64,000 nucleotides of DNA from Halomonas zincidurans B6 (GTDB lineage: Bacteria > Pseudomonadota > Gammaproteobacteria > Pseudomonadales > Halomonadaceae), in the NCBI RefSeq assembly GCF_000731955.1, contig NZ_JNCK01000001.1, positions 2,356,001 through 2,420,000 of the forward strand, written 5' to 3'. This document shows positions 10,256 to 21,615 of this stretch, piece by piece. The notes under the pieces are model-generated. The model was given only the letters and a program-made list of their open reading frames with translations. It was not told where the DNA came from and made no database searches. Position numbers and translations under genes: made by a program. Within the stretch, counting starts at the first letter, position 1; each line of letters opens with the position of its first letter.

Positions 10256-10935
10256 GGCTTCCTCCTGAGCTGTGATGAGGCCGCTCCTAACAGCATCCCC
10301 AATGTGAGGGCGTGATAGCTTGGCAGTATCGTCTGGAGCAGGGCTGTAACCAGTACCGTAACCACAATAGTGCCGAGCCACTTCCGTACGCCGATCTCCA
10401 GTAACAGCACGAAGAACAACGCCGGCAGGATGAACTCCAGGGCCGCCGCCAGGGCGATAGGAAGCTGGTCGATTTCTCCACCGAACGTCACACCCATCAG
10501 CGTGCCTGCCATCCAGGCGCCATAAGCACCGAGTTGCAGGCCCAGGTGCCACGCTTGTCGATCCTCTGGCGCAAGCTGGTCGAGACGTCCAGCTGCCGTG
10601 GCGAAGACCTCATCTGTCAAACCGAATGCCAGCAGGGGCGTAGGGTACCGCTTTCCCTGGGCCATTAGCTGTGGCATCAGAGCCGGGCCATAGAGCAAGT
10701 GGCGGGCATTCATCAGCAGCACGGCGACGAGGGTGCCGAGCAGCCCCGCTCCTGATGTCAGCAGGGCGACAAGGATGAACTGACTTGCGCCGGCGAATAC
10801 CACCATGGAGATCAGCAGGGTGGACTGGGGCGACAGCCCCGCCTGTAGCGCGGTCAGGCCGAAGCCAAAGGCGATGGGCAAATAGCCAGCAGCGACGGAG
10901 GCACTGCCAGCGAGCCCTCTCAGGAAGGCATTCAT
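10234..10935 (-). CDS. azlC: AzlC-like branched-chain amino acid exporter, large subunit
   Basis: 233 residues with the AzlC signatures ASVAAGYLPIAFGFGLTALQ, FAGASQFILVALL, MNARHLLYGPAL and LAFGLTDEVFA, and about six membrane segments. AzlC with AzlD exports branched-chain amino acids or analogues, and in some bacteria other small amino acids. The start codon overlaps the stop of the upstream regulator-methyltransferase gene (ATGA at 10932-10935). The three genes should therefore be made from one mRNA under control of the first product. Confidence 0.87.
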   Translation of the reverse strand: MNAFLRGLAGSASVAAGYLPIAFGFGLTALQAGLSPQSTLLISMVVFAGASQFILVALLTSGAGLLGTLVAVLLMNARHLLYGPALMPQLMAQGKRYPTPLLAFGLTDEVFATAAGRLDQLAPEDRQAWHLGLQLGAYGAWMAGTLMGVTFGGEIDQLPIALAAALEFILPALFFVLLLEIGVRKWLGTIVVTVLVTALLQTILPSYHALTLGMLLGAASSQLRRKPCSRRST

Positions 10936-12920
10936 GGTGCGCCCCCATGCCTACGGAAGGTGAAGACATGAGTACCACCTTGCCAGTCATCTGTACCCGT
11001 GGTAGCAAAGACGCGACGATGATGCAGCAGCTCGAACCCATTGAATCGAGCCAGTTCCAGGAAGCGCCGAGTATACGTCTTGCGCTCTACCTCATAATCA
11101 AAGCCGGCCACCATCGCTTGCATTTCTAGTCGAAAGAATCTGACGAAGACGCCGAGCGGGCAGTGAGCGGCCTGTTCCAGACCCTGACTATTCAGTCGGG
11201 ATAGCAAGCTCCGGCAGCGCGTGACGGCTTCGTTGACCAAGCCGCGCTGCGCCTCGAGTACCGCCAGGCAGAGGGGCTGGCGAATATCGTCGTGGCAGCT
11301 TCGGGTATCTGCCGTAAATGCTCGGAGATCAGCGCGCTCCAGGCATGCTGTGCTAGCCAGGATATAGGCACTGTGATGAAGAACTAAGGCGCGCAGCCGG
11401 GTCTCCCGATCATGAAATTCGGGAAGAAACTCGTCGGCCACGCATAGCAGACCACCGGGTTGTAAAAGCTCCTGACACTTCTTGAGCATGAAGGGGGTGT
11501 TGAAGTGATGTGAGGCACCCACCGAGGTCAGGAGCCTCTGGCTGGCCGGAGGTGTATCGAGTGCAAGGAAATCCCCGTGATGAGGTTTGATACGCTCTTG
11601 TCCTTTCGAGAGCGCCTTGAGATGGGCGATGGCGACGTCATCGGGTTCGACGGCTGTTACCCTTAGTCTTGGCAGTAGCTCGGTCAGCATCAGCAGGGCG
11701 GTGCCCGGGCCCGTGCCGATGTCAATGGCGTTGCCGGTTGCCAAGTCGCCGCCGAAGGCCAGGATGTCCTCTGCCATAGCGACCATCTGGCGAGCGTAAG
11801 CTGGGTGCACTAACTCATAGGCGGCGTAGTGGTCGAAATCGATCCTGCTCGAAAAGGCTTCTGCTTCCTGAGAGGTTGCGTGTCGATTGAAGGGGGCTTC
11901 GAGCGTGACCGTGCCGGGCAAGGCTATGTCGCCACGCTGTAACGCGACTTCACTCGTCAGGCAGTCAAGGACAATGTATGGAGAGTGACGGTGTTTCTCC
12001 GACCGGACCGAGGTGTCAGGCAGGAAAGGAGATTCGGCCAGGCGCGCGAGCCGTCTGGCCTCGTCCAGAATATCGTCAACTCCCTCGAGAGGACTGGCCA
12101 CAAAGGCCGAGGTGGTTGTCAGTGGTACGACTGCCCAGAAGGCGTCGTGAGAGTCGTGGCCAGCCACGCAGTAGATTGGCCAGGCATCACTTGCTCGCAA
12201 GCCGACATGCTCGATGACCTGCTCACCTATATCGTTGCTATCTTTTGGGGCATGGCGCAAACGTAGCAGGCTGCCCGTGAGCCCGGTGGAGGTCTCGATC
12301 GCCAACCGGTGAAACAGGCTGCGGGCGCCTTCCCATTCCTGCGGCGTGTCGGGCCAGTCGATGGCTTGGTCCACGAGATGGAGGTGGCTGGCATCAGTGG
12401 GGTACTCGATGAACACGATTCCCACGGCTGGTTCGTCCGATGCGCCGTAGAGGTGTTCCACGTCTGCAGCATACTCACAGGATTCTCCAGGATTGAGTCG
12501 CTGGGGGCGCAGGGCATCACCCACCAGCATGCTTCCCTGTTGCACCACCACCCGCTCGCGAACGCCTGGTGCATGCGGTGCAGAGCGCCTGATGTGTCCG
12601 GCCGGCAGTGCCAGACGGTAAGTCTCGACGACCGGGTTGCTATCATGTCGTTCGATTAAGCGAACAGACGCGCCCTGCCCGCTGAACTCGCCAGGCTCGG
12701 TTGGGCCGCTTCCATCATTGGCCACCAAGTCGCCGAAGGGCACGCCAAGCGCGTCGGCAAGTAGCCATAAGGTATCGATTGTAGGGTTTCCTTGGCCCGA
12801 TTCCATCCTGGATAGCGTGGATTTCGCGATACCGCAGCGCTGGGCCAGGCCGGAGAGGGTTAGCCCCCTGTGCAGGCGAACACGTTTCAGGTTGCTGGCT
12901 AGAGTGGCGAGATGCTGCAC
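10932..12920 (-). CDS. XRE-type regulator with cupin domain fused to a SAM-dependent methyltransferase
   Basis: A 662-residue protein with three recognisable parts. Residues ~8-62 form an XRE helix-turn-helix (LSGLAQRCGIAKSTLSRMES). Residues ~85-175 are a cupin (HAPGVRERVVVQQGSMLVGD, LNPGESCEYAADVEHLYGA), as in regulators that often sit beside azlCD. From ~355 to the end is a class I methyltransferase with the SAM motif AIDIGTGPGTALL around residue 400 and the helper strands VTAVEPD and GGLLCVADEFLPEFHD. A linker of about 180 residues has no assignment. Ordinary cupin regulators are about 180-200 residues long. It is translationally coupled to azlC and has an inverted repeat just upstream. 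The methyl acceptor is unknown. Confidence 0.83.
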   Translation of the reverse strand: MQHLATLASNLKRVRLHRGLTLSGLAQRCGIAKSTLSRMESGQGNPTIDTLWLLADALGVPFGDLVANDGSGPTEPGEFSGQGASVRLIERHDSNPVVETYRLALPAGHIRRSAPHAPGVRERVVVQQGSMLVGDALRPQRLNPGESCEYAADVEHLYGASDEPAVGIVFIEYPTDASHLHLVDQAIDWPDTPQEWEGARSLFHRLAIETSTGLTGSLLRLRHAPKDSNDIGEQVIEHVGLRASDAWPIYCVAGHDSHDAFWAVVPLTTTSAFVASPLEGVDDILDEARRLARLAESPFLPDTSVRSEKHRHSPYIVLDCLTSEVALQRGDIALPGTVTLEAPFNRHATSQEAEAFSSRIDFDHYAAYELVHPAYARQMVAMAEDILAFGGDLATGNAIDIGTGPGTALLMLTELLPRLRVTAVEPDDVAIAHLKALSKGQERIKPHHGDFLALDTPPASQRLLTSVGASHHFNTPFMLKKCQELLQPGGLLCVADEFLPEFHDRETRLRALVLHHSAYILASTACLERADLRAFTADTRSCHDDIRQPLCLAVLEAQRGLVNEAVTRCRSLLSRLNSQGLEQAAHCPLGVFVRFFRLEMQAMVAGFDYEVERKTYTRRFLELARFNGFELLHHRRVFATTGTDDWQGGTHVFTFRRHGGAP

Positions 12921-12934
12921 TTCTTTCGTTCCTT

Positions 12935-12955
12935 AAAAGGGACTATGTTCCTTTT
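12935..12955. promoter_or_regulatory. Inverted repeat, probable autoregulatory operator
   Basis: Fifteen bases upstream of the start of the HTH-cupin-methyltransferase gene lies AAAAGGGAC-TAT-GTTCCTTTT, two 9-bp arms matching at 8 positions around a 3-bp spacer. Read on the gene's strand it is followed by TTAAGGAACG, which repeats the AAGGAAC half. Its location and symmetry suit binding by the XRE domain of the first gene product. The binding is inferred. Confidence 0.55.
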
Positions 12956-13185
12956 ATAGAACAACCGAAGAGAAAATTCAAGCGCTCAAACGCATGGCGA
13001 GGCTGGCTGGAAGGGCTACCGTATTGCCGTGGAGGACGCCAGGTGCTGGCTCTCGGATCTCGTTTAGCCACCCGGGGAGCCAGCAACTATGCTGGGCGGT
13101 TATCGGCTTCGAAACCGCCTGTGGAGGAAGGCGGTCCCTCCAGCAGTTCCTATATTGGGTGAAGTGGCGGAGACACCGATCCTAA

Positions 13186-13834
13186 CTAGTCCACATCATC
13201 CAACAGGATATTCGCCAGCAGCGGGCTGAGCGGCCCACCCTGGGGCGTTCCCTGCCGGCGTGGCGCGGCCAGGCCGTCCTGGAACATCCCGGCTTCCAGG
13301 TAGCGACGGATCAGGCGCAGCCCCCGTTTATCGTGGACGCATCGCGCGACCCGCGCCATCAGCAGGTCATGGTTCACCCGGTCGAAGAAGGCTTCCAGGT
13401 CAAGATCGACCACCCAGCGGCGGCCCTCTTCAACGTGGGCCTTCATGGCCGAGACGGCCTGCTGGGCGCTGCGCTTCGGGCGATAACCGTAGCTCGACTC
13501 GGAGAAATCCGGATCGAAGAGCGGCGTCAGCACCTGCTGGATCAGCCGGTCGGTGACCGTGGGAATGCCGAGCTGTCGCGTCCCGCCCTTGGGCTTGGGA
13601 ATCTCGACGGCTCGGACCGGGCTGGGGGGGGTACTCCCCGGCCAGCCGCCGCTCGCGCAGCGTCGGCCAGTGCGTTTTCAGGTGGTCGGCCAACTGGTCC
13701 ACCGTCATGCCATCGGCCCCCGGCGCACCTTTGTTGGCGGACTTGGCACGCCAGCCTATGGCGGCGGCCTGCCGATGCGACATCCGTGCGAAGCCGTGAG
13801 AGCGCGAAGAGATCTCACCGGCAAGCCGCCACAC
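13186..13834 (-). pseudogene. Second group II intron reverse-transcriptase fragment, frameshifted and truncated
   Basis: The N-terminal frame (ANKGAPGADGMTVDQLADHL, KTHWPTLRERRLAGEY) is cut by a shift at a run of eight G at 13624-13631. The next frame continues with VEIPKPKGGTRQLGIPTVTD, YGYRPKRSAQQAV, VVDLDLEAFFDRVNHDLLMA and QGTPQGGPLSPLLANILLDD, and ends at a stop just after that motif, before the YADD catalytic box. The active site is therefore missing. The sequence belongs to a different lineage from the 6-kb reverse transcriptase. It ends 19 bp from the gap stop codon, with no intron RNA domains visible. Confidence 0.82.
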
Positions 13835-13852
13835 CTGGTGGGAAGACCTGAC

Positions 13853-14857
13853 TCAGCGAACCGTAGCTTGCATCGCCAAGGCGGTATCCAGCATGCGGTT
13901 GGAGAAGCCCCACTCGTTGTCGTACCAGGCCATGACCTTGACCAGCCGGTCGTTGACGCGAGTATGGTTGGCATCGAACGTGGAAGAATGGGCATCGTGG
14001 TTGAAGTCGATCGACACCAGCGGCTGCGCGTTGACCGCCAGGATCGATGAACCGGCCGCCGCCTTCTCGACAATGGCGTTGACCTCTTCCTTGCTGGTTT
14101 CGCGGCTGGCGGTGAAGGTCAGATCGACCAGCGAGACGTTGATCACCGGGATGCGCACGGCCAGACCGTCGAGCTTGCCGTCGAGTTCCGGCAATACCAG
14201 GCCCACCGCGGCGGCGGCACCGGTCTTGGTGGGGATCATCGACTGGGTCGCGCTACGCGCCCGGTACGGATCCTTGTGATAGACGTCCGACAGATGCTGA
14301 TCGTTGGTGTAGGCATGCACGGTGGTCATCAGGCCGTTTTCGATACCCAGCGCGTCGTTGAGCGCCTTGGCCACCGGCGCCAGACAGTTGGTGGTGCACG
14401 AGGCGTTGGAAACCACGCGATGCTCGGCGGTCAATATGCCGTCGTTGACGCCGTAGACCACCGTGGCGTCGACGTCGGTACCCGGCGCCGAGATCAACAC
14501 CCGCTCGGCGCCGGCCTCGATATGCTGGGCGGCCGCATCGCGCTTGGTGAACAGCCCGGTGCACTCCATCACCAGATCGATCTTGAGTTCGCGCCACGGC
14601 AACTGGGCGGGATCGCGCTGGGCGAGGGTGCTGATTCGATCGCCGTCGACCGACAGCGACTCGTCGTCGTGACTGACAGCGTGACTAAAATGACCATGCA
14701 CGCTGTCGTGCTTGAGCAGATGCGCATTGAGCGCCGGATCGCCCAGATCGTTGATGGCGACCACCTGGATGCGGTCCCGATAACCGTTTTCATATAACGC
14801 TCGCAGAACGTTGCGACCGATACGTCCGAACCCGTTGATGGCGACACGCAGTGTCAT
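13853..14857 (-). CDS. gap: Glyceraldehyde-3-phosphate dehydrogenase
   Basis: 334 residues from ATG 14857, which has the ribosome site GAAGGAGG; a longer frame to 14944 lacks one. The NAD-binding start [19 protein letters not shown] and the active-site [12 protein letters not shown] (Cys154) are intact, as are [19 protein letters not shown] and [12 protein letters not shown]. The enzyme oxidises glyceraldehyde-3-phosphate to 1,3-bisphosphoglycerate in the lower glycolytic half, which receives the triose from the Entner-Doudoroff pathway. It is divergent from edd across a spacer with a 22-bp dyad, as in other gammaproteobacteria where HexR coordinates gap and edd. Confidence 0.95.
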   Translation of the reverse strand: MTLRVAINGFGRIGRNVLRALYENGYRDRIQVVAINDLGDPALNAHLLKHDSVHGHFSHAVSHDDESLSVDGDRISTLAQRDPAQLPWRELKIDLVMECTGLFTKRDAAAQHIEAGAERVLISAPGTDVDATVVYGVNDGILTAEHRVVSNASCTTNCLAPVAKALNDALGIENGLMTTVHAYTNDQHLSDVYHKDPYRARSATQSMIPTKTGAAAAVGLVLPELDGKLDGLAVRIPVINVSLVDLTFTASRETSKEEVNAIVEKAAAGSSILAVNAQPLVSIDFNHDAHSSTFDANHTRVNDRLVKVMAWYDNEWGFSNRMLDTALAMQATVR

Positions 14858-14997
14858 GGTGGCCTCCTTCAAAGCAACGTGGTGGCGTGAACTCGCTAAG
14901 CGATCGCCTCTCGCGCGGCTGTTGGAGCAAGAGGCGATCATCATGAAATAATCCTACGCTTTATGCACAATCTGGCCCAAAGAATGACGACGTTCAA

Positions 14998-15019
14998 GTA
15001 AATTTTTTGGTAAATTTAC
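14998..15019. promoter_or_regulatory. Inverted repeat in the gap-edd divergent promoter region
   Basis: GTAAATTT at 14998-15005 and AAATTTAC at 15012-15019 form a perfect 8-bp inverted repeat around TTTGGT, and the right arm lies inside the 10-bp palindrome GTAAATTTAC. The AT-rich GTAA/TTAC ends resemble RpiR-type HexR operators, which control gap-1 and edd in other gammaproteobacteria. No hexR gene is in the window, so the regulator is inferred. The dyad ends 35 bp before the edd start. Confidence 0.5.
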
Positions 15020-15054
15020 ACACATACTTATCTGACAGTGACTAGGGGTTGTCC

Positions 15055-16907
<1,853 letters not shown>

Positions 16908-16911
<4 letters not shown>

Positions 16912-17876
16912 CGCGTCCGGCGCTGATCGGCGACATCGGCGGCACCAATGCGCGCTTCGCGCTGGTGACCCCCGACGCCTTCGACCTGCAGGCTATCCAG
17001 ACCCTGCGCTGTGCCGACTACCCGACGCTGGAAGCCGCGGTGCGCGACTACCTGGCGCGTGTCGGCGCCGTCGGCGAGCGCGCACCACGCGAGGCTTGCC
17101 TGGCATTCGCCTGTCCGGTGCACGAGGACGACGTGCGCCTGACCAACAACGCCTGGCGCTTTTCCAAACGCCGGGTAAAGGCCGACCTGGCGCTCGAGCT
17201 GTTCAAGGTGATCAACGACTTCACCGCTCAGGCGCTGGGCATACCGCACGTCGACGCCGACCAGCTGGTCGCGGTCGGCGCGGGTCAGGCCGACGCGCAC
17301 CGCGCCCGTCTGGTGATCGGCCCCGGCACCGGCCTGGGCATGGCCGGGCTGTTCCCCGGCCAGCACGACTGGATTCCGCTGCCCACCGAGGGTGGTCATG
17401 TCACCTTCGCCCCCACCGATGAATTCGAGCAGCAACTGGTGTCATTCCTGCGCGGCAGTTACGGTCGCGTGTCGGTGGAACGCGTGCTGTGCGGCCAGGG
17501 GCTGCTCGACCTGTATCGCGCCCACGCTCACGACGCCGGTATCGAGGCTCGCCATGACAGCCCGGCGGCGGTCACCGATGGCGCGCGCGACGGCGACCCC
17601 GTCGCCGAGGCGACGATCCTGCGCTTTCTCAAGATGTTGGGTGACGTCTGCGGCGACGCGGCGCTGACCTTCGGCGCGCGCGGTGGCGTGTATCTGTGTG
17701 GCGGTGTCGTGCCGCGCTTGCTCGACTGGCTGCCGCACAGCGATTTTCGCCGCGCCTTCGCCGACAAGGGGCGCATGAGCGACTTCAACGCCAGCTTGCC
17801 GGTGTGGGTGGTCACGGCGCCCTGGACCGGCCTGCTCGGCGCCTGCGAAGCCCTGCACAACCAGGAGGTTGCATGA
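16908..17876 (+). CDS. glk: Glucokinase
   Basis: 322 residues beginning with the ATP-binding loop [14 protein letters not shown], followed by [40 protein letters not shown] and [17 protein letters not shown], the set of motifs of bacterial Glk (not ROK) kinases. It phosphorylates glucose to glucose-6-phosphate, feeding edd. It is translationally coupled to edd upstream and the mutarotase gene downstream through ATGA junctions. Confidence 0.93.
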
Positions 17877-18763
17877 TCCCCGCAAGTCTGCGCCAACTGA
17901 TCGATGACACCCACGGCCGACGCCGCGCCGAATGGCAGGGCCGCGAGGTGTGGCTGGCCAACGAGCCCTGGGGTGAACTCGCCGTCTCGCTGCAGGGCGC
18001 TCAAGTCCTTCACTATTTACCGTTCGCCCCCGAGACCGATGAAGGCTGGCTGTGGGTGACGCCGACGCCCCAGGCGCTGCCCGGGGCGATTCGCGGCGGC
18101 ATTCCGGTCTGCTGGCCGTGGTTTGCCGACGAAAGATTTGCCGACGAATCGCCGGATGGCCAGGGCCCGATGCACGGCCCGGCGCGTACGGCCGACTGGC
18201 GACTCGATGCCGTCGACGAGCATCAGGAGGGCGTCGAGCTGCATCTGTCGCCGGTTGCGCGATTGCATCAGCAGCTGGTGCCCCGCGTGGTGGTCCAGGC
18301 CAACGCCCAGCGCCTGCATGTCGAGGTGATCACCGAGCACGTCGGTGAAACACCGGTCAAGTACACCGGCGCGCTGCACAGCTACTTCAGCGTCAGGCAC
18401 TGTCATGAATGCCGTGTCGAGGGCCTGGCCGGCGCACGCTATCTCGATAAGCTCGAGGGCTTCGCCGAGCACGTCCAGCAGGGCGAGCTGGGCATCCGCG
18501 GGCCGGTCGATCGCATCTACCAGTCCAACCGCGAGGCGATTCTCGACGATGGCACGCGACGCCTGCGCATCGCCAAGCAGGGCAGCGACTCGACGGTGGT
18601 CTGGCACCCCGACAGCGCGCTGCCCGATGACATCCCCGCCGACGCCGGGCAGCGTTTCCTGTGCGTCGAGGCCGCCTGCACGCGGGTCGATCCGGTGTGG
18701 CTGGTGCCCGGCGCCCAGCACCTGCTGTCGACCACCATCAGCCGCGACGGGGACTCTGCATGA
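17873..18763 (+). CDS. D-hexose-6-phosphate mutarotase (YeaD-like)
   Basis: 296 residues of the aldose-1-epimerase superfamily, YeaD subgroup: [43 protein letters not shown] and VVWHPDSA; the His and Glu of this fold are present. It should interconvert the anomers of glucose-6-phosphate, speeding flow between glucokinase and glucose-6-phosphate dehydrogenase. The start sits in an ATGA overlap with glk with a good AGGAGG site, and the next gene starts the same way. Confidence 0.86.
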   Translation: MIPASLRQLIDDTHGRRRAEWQGREVWLANEPWGELAVSLQGAQVLHYLPFAPETDEGWLWVTPTPQALPGAIRGGIPVCWPWFADERFADESPDGQGPMHGPARTADWRLDAVDEHQEGVELHLSPVARLHQQLVPRVVVQANAQRLHVEVITEHVGETPVKYTGALHSYFSVRHCHECRVEGLAGARYLDKLEGFAEHVQQGELGIRGPVDRIYQSNREAILDDGTRRLRIAKQGSDSTVVWHPDSALPDDIPADAGQRFLCVEAACTRVDPVWLVPGAQHLLSTTISRDGDSA

Positions 18764-19635
18764 ACGACCCGCTGACGTTCGACGTGCCCTTCCTGCTGGG
18801 CATGATGCGTCTTCACAACGCCTTTGAGCTGTCGACGCCGACGGCGCTGGCCGATTGGCTGGAGGCGCGCCTCGACGAGGGCCTCGGCTGGTTCGACCAT
18901 GCCGACATCTACGGCAGCCGCGAAAGCGAGACGCGCTTCGGCGAAGCCCTCCGGGCACGCCCGGCGCTGGCGTCTCGCGTCCGCGTGGTGAGCAAGGCGG
19001 ACATCGTGCTGCCCGGACTCGACGAGTCGGGCCACGCCGTCAAGCACTACGACACCACGCCCGAGTACCTCACCGCCGCGATCGACGCCTCGCTGTCACG
19101 ACTGGGCGTCGAGCGCCTCGATCACTTCCTGCTGCATCGTCCCGATCCGTTGATGGAGCCTGCAGAAACCGCCGAGGCGCTGGACACCGCGATCGACGCC
19201 GGCAAGATCGGCGCGGCCGGCGTATCGAATTTCATGCCCGAGCAGTGGCGACGCCTGCAGAGAGCGATGCGTCACGACTTGCACGTCCACCAGCTGGAAC
19301 TCTCGCTGGCGCATGCCGAGCCGCTGTTCGACGGGCTCTTCGATGCCGTGCTCAACGACGGCCACCAGCCGCTGGCATCGTCGCCGCTGGGCGGCGGCAG
19401 CGTCTTCGAGGACGTGCTCGGCAGCTCGCTGAGTTCATTGGCCGAGGAACTTGGCGTCAGCCGGGCCGGACTCGCGCTGGCCTGGCTGCGGCGCATTCCC
19501 GGCTCGCCGGTGCCGGTGATCGGCACGCTCAAGGCCGCACGTATCCAGGCGCTACTCGCCGACAGCAACCTGACCATCGACCGCGCCACCTGGTTCATGC
19601 TGCTCGAGGAGTCGCGCGGCCATCGCGTCGCCTGA
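18760..19635 (+). CDS. Aldo/keto reductase (YdhF-like)
   Basis: 291 residues with the aldo/keto reductase barrel: GLGWFDHADIYGSRESE carries the catalytic Asp-Tyr pair, VVSKADI the Lys, YLTAAIDASLSRLGVERLDH and FLLHRPDPL the His, and GVSNFMPEQW the NADP side. It is the last gene of the coupled edd operon. The substrate is unknown. The context suggests a sugar or a reactive aldehyde, such as methylglyoxal, arising from sugar catabolism. Confidence 0.83.
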   Translation: MNDPLTFDVPFLLGMMRLHNAFELSTPTALADWLEARLDEGLGWFDHADIYGSRESETRFGEALRARPALASRVRVVSKADIVLPGLDESGHAVKHYDTTPEYLTAAIDASLSRLGVERLDHFLLHRPDPLMEPAETAEALDTAIDAGKIGAAGVSNFMPEQWRRLQRAMRHDLHVHQLELSLAHAEPLFDGLFDAVLNDGHQPLASSPLGGGSVFEDVLGSSLSSLAEELGVSRAGLALAWLRRIPGSPVPVIGTLKAARIQALLADSNLTIDRATWFMLLEESRGHRVA

Positions 19636-19751
19636 ACGTCGAGCCGATGACGCTTCGGCGAATGGCGGATTGCTCGTGACAGCGCCGCCTGAGATCATCG
19701 TGTGACACGATTCACTGCCGATACACGATGGACTATAGCAGCGCAGGCCCC

Positions 19752-19895
19752 TAGCGGGCGTTTACAAAACAGGCGAGCGAAGGCAAGACAAGGCAAAATC
19801 GAACGAAAAAACGGAGTTTACACGGAGTAAATGCGTATTTTGAGGACGATTTTAACGCTGTATGTCGAGCGCAACCCTTTTGTTAACGCCCTCTA
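19752..19895. repeat. MITE-like element upstream of pgi
   Basis: The 144-bp stretch starts TAGCGGGCGTTTACAAAA and the other end, read in reverse, starts TAGAGGGCGTTAACAAAA: 16 of 18 terminal positions are inverted. The interior (GGCAAGACAAGGCAAAATCG, AAAAACGGAGTTTACACGG) is non-coding and much AT-richer than the flanking genes. It lies between the aldo/keto reductase and pgi, ending only 31 bp before the pgi start, so the pgi promoter must lie inside it or be the upstream operon promoter. The parent element is not in the window. Confidence 0.62.
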
Positions 19896-19926
19896 ATCAG
19901 ATGCTGGCAATATAAGGACACGCCCC

Positions 19927-21615
19927 ATGTTCCAACTCACCCGCAGCGTGACCTGGCAGGCGCTGCAACGTCTGTACCGGGAAACCGCCGATGACCGCAT
20001 CCGCGACTATTTCGCCGCCGACCCCGCACGCTTCGACACGATGAGCCTGCGCGTCGGCGGGCTGTTTCTGGATTATTCCAAGCATCACATTTCCGATGCG
20101 GTGCTCGCCAAGCTGCTCGAACTGGCCAGGCATTCGGCGTTGGTGCAGCGCCGCGCGCAGATGTTCTCCGGCGACATCATCAACGTCACCGAAGACCGCC
20201 CGGTGCTGCATACCGCGCTGCGCAACCTTGCCGACGCGCCGCTGATGGTCGACGGCAAGGACGTGATGCCCGAGATCCGCAGCACTCGCGAGCAGATCCG
20301 CGACTTCTCCGAGGCCGTGCGCGACGGCAGCTGGAAAGGCTACAACGGCCAGCGCATCAAGGACGTGGTCAACATCGGCATCGGCGGCTCGGACCTGGGG
20401 CCCAACATGGCCTGCCGGGCGCTGCTCAAGTACCGCCATAGCGAGCTCAACTTCCACTTCGTTTCCAACGTCGACGGCGCGCACATCCAGAAAGTGCTGA
20501 GGACGCTGGACCCGGCGACCACGCTGTTCATCGTCTCGACCAAGACCTTCTCGACCCAGGAGACGCTGCTCAACGCCAAGACCGCGCGGCGTTGGTTCCT
20601 CGACAACGCCGGCGAGGATGCCGATCTCGGCGCGCACTTCATCGCCGCCTCGACCAACCGCCGCGCGGCGATGGAATTCGGCATCCGCGAGGAGAACGTC
20701 TTCGAATTCTGGGCCTGGGTCGGCGGGCGCTATTCGATGTGGTCGTCGATCGGCCTGCCGATCGCCCTGTCGATCGGCTTCGACGGCTTCATGGAGCTGC
20801 TCGCGGGCGCCTACGAGATGGATCAGCACTTCATCGAGGCGCCCTTCGAGCGCAACATGCCGGTGCTGATGGCGCTGATCGGCATCTGGTACATCAACTT
20901 CCAGGGCGCCGAGACCCAGGCCATCGTGCCCTACGACCAGGCGCTGCATCAGTTGCCGTCGTTCCTGCAGCAGCTCGACATGGAATCCAACGGCAAGTCG
21001 GTGGACATCTTCGGTCATCCGGTGGACTACAAGACCGGGCCGATCGTCTGGGGCCAGACCGGCTCCAACGGCCAGCATGCGTTCTTCCAGCTGCTGCACC
21101 AGGGCACCCGCTACGTGCCGATCGACTTCATCGCCTCGCTCAAGCCCGACGAAGGCGTGGAGGAGCATCATTTCGCGCTGCTCACCAACATGCTCGCCCA
21201 GGCCAACGCCTTCATGGAGGGCAGCCAGGGGGGAAGCCAGGAGCGCAGTCAGCTCGACCCCTACAGCTGCCCGGGCAACCGGCCGTCGAGCACGCTGCTG
21301 CTCGACGAGCTGACGCCGCGCAACCTCGGCGCGCTGCTCGCCCTCTACGAGCACAAGGTGTTCGTCCAGGGGGTGATCTGGAACATCAACTCCTTCGACC
21401 AATGGGGCGTGCAGCTCGGCAAGCGCATCGCCGGCGAGATCAGCGAGCGCATCGACGAGCGCACTCAGGACTTCGACGCCTCGACCCAGGGTCTGCTGGC
21501 GCTGATGCGCGAACATTTTCCGGCACACCGCCCCGCCGAGATGGCGGGCCGCGGGGCGGCCGCCAAGCAGACCGCGAAGAAGCCATCCACCAACCGGCAA
21601 GGCAAGCACTCATGA
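19927..21615 (+). CDS. pgi: Glucose-6-phosphate isomerase
   Basis: 562 residues, normal for Pgi. The motifs NIGIGGSDLGPNMAC, LFIVSTKTFSTQETLLNAKT, GGRYSMWSSIGLPIALSIGF, GQTGSNGQHAFFQLLHQGT and VFVQGVIWNINSFDQWGVQL are all intact, including the signature with the catalytic His and Lys. The enzyme interconverts glucose-6-phosphate and fructose-6-phosphate. In Entner-Doudoroff organisms it brings fructose-6-phosphate, made by the kinase encoded next, back into the pathway. The start has AAGGA; the stop overlaps the pfkB start. Confidence 0.95.
   Translation: MFQLTRSVTWQALQRLYRETADDRIRDYFAADPARFDTMSLRVGGLFLDYSKHHISDAVLAKLLELARHSALVQRRAQMFSGDIINVTEDRPVLHTALRNLADAPLMVDGKDVMPEIRSTREQIRDFSEAVRDGSWKGYNGQRIKDVVNIGIGGSDLGPNMACRALLKYRHSELNFHFVSNVDGAHIQKVLRTLDPATTLFIVSTKTFSTQETLLNAKTARRWFLDNAGEDADLGAHFIAASTNRRAAMEFGIREENVFEFWAWVGGRYSMWSSIGLPIALSIGFDGFMELLAGAYEMDQHFIEAPFERNMPVLMALIGIWYINFQGAETQAIVPYDQALHQLPSFLQQLDMESNGKSVDIFGHPVDYKTGPIVWGQTGSNGQHAFFQLLHQGTRYVPIDFIASLKPDEGVEEHHFALLTNMLAQANAFMEGSQGGSQERSQLDPYSCPGNRPSSTLLLDELTPRNLGALLALYEHKVFVQGVIWNINSFDQWGVQLGKRIAGEISERIDERTQDFDASTQGLLALMREHFPAHRPAEMAGRGAAAKQTAKKPSTNRQGKHS

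Noticed and set aside
12956..13185. The stretch between the azl operon regulator and the second reverse transcriptase fragment
   Set aside because: I looked for insertion-sequence ends and intron RNA domains here and found nothing convincing.
17696..18763. A longer frame before the hexose-6-phosphate mutarotase
   Set aside because: The sequence before codon 60 is out-of-frame glk; the mutarotase start at 17873 has a good ribosome site and matches family length.
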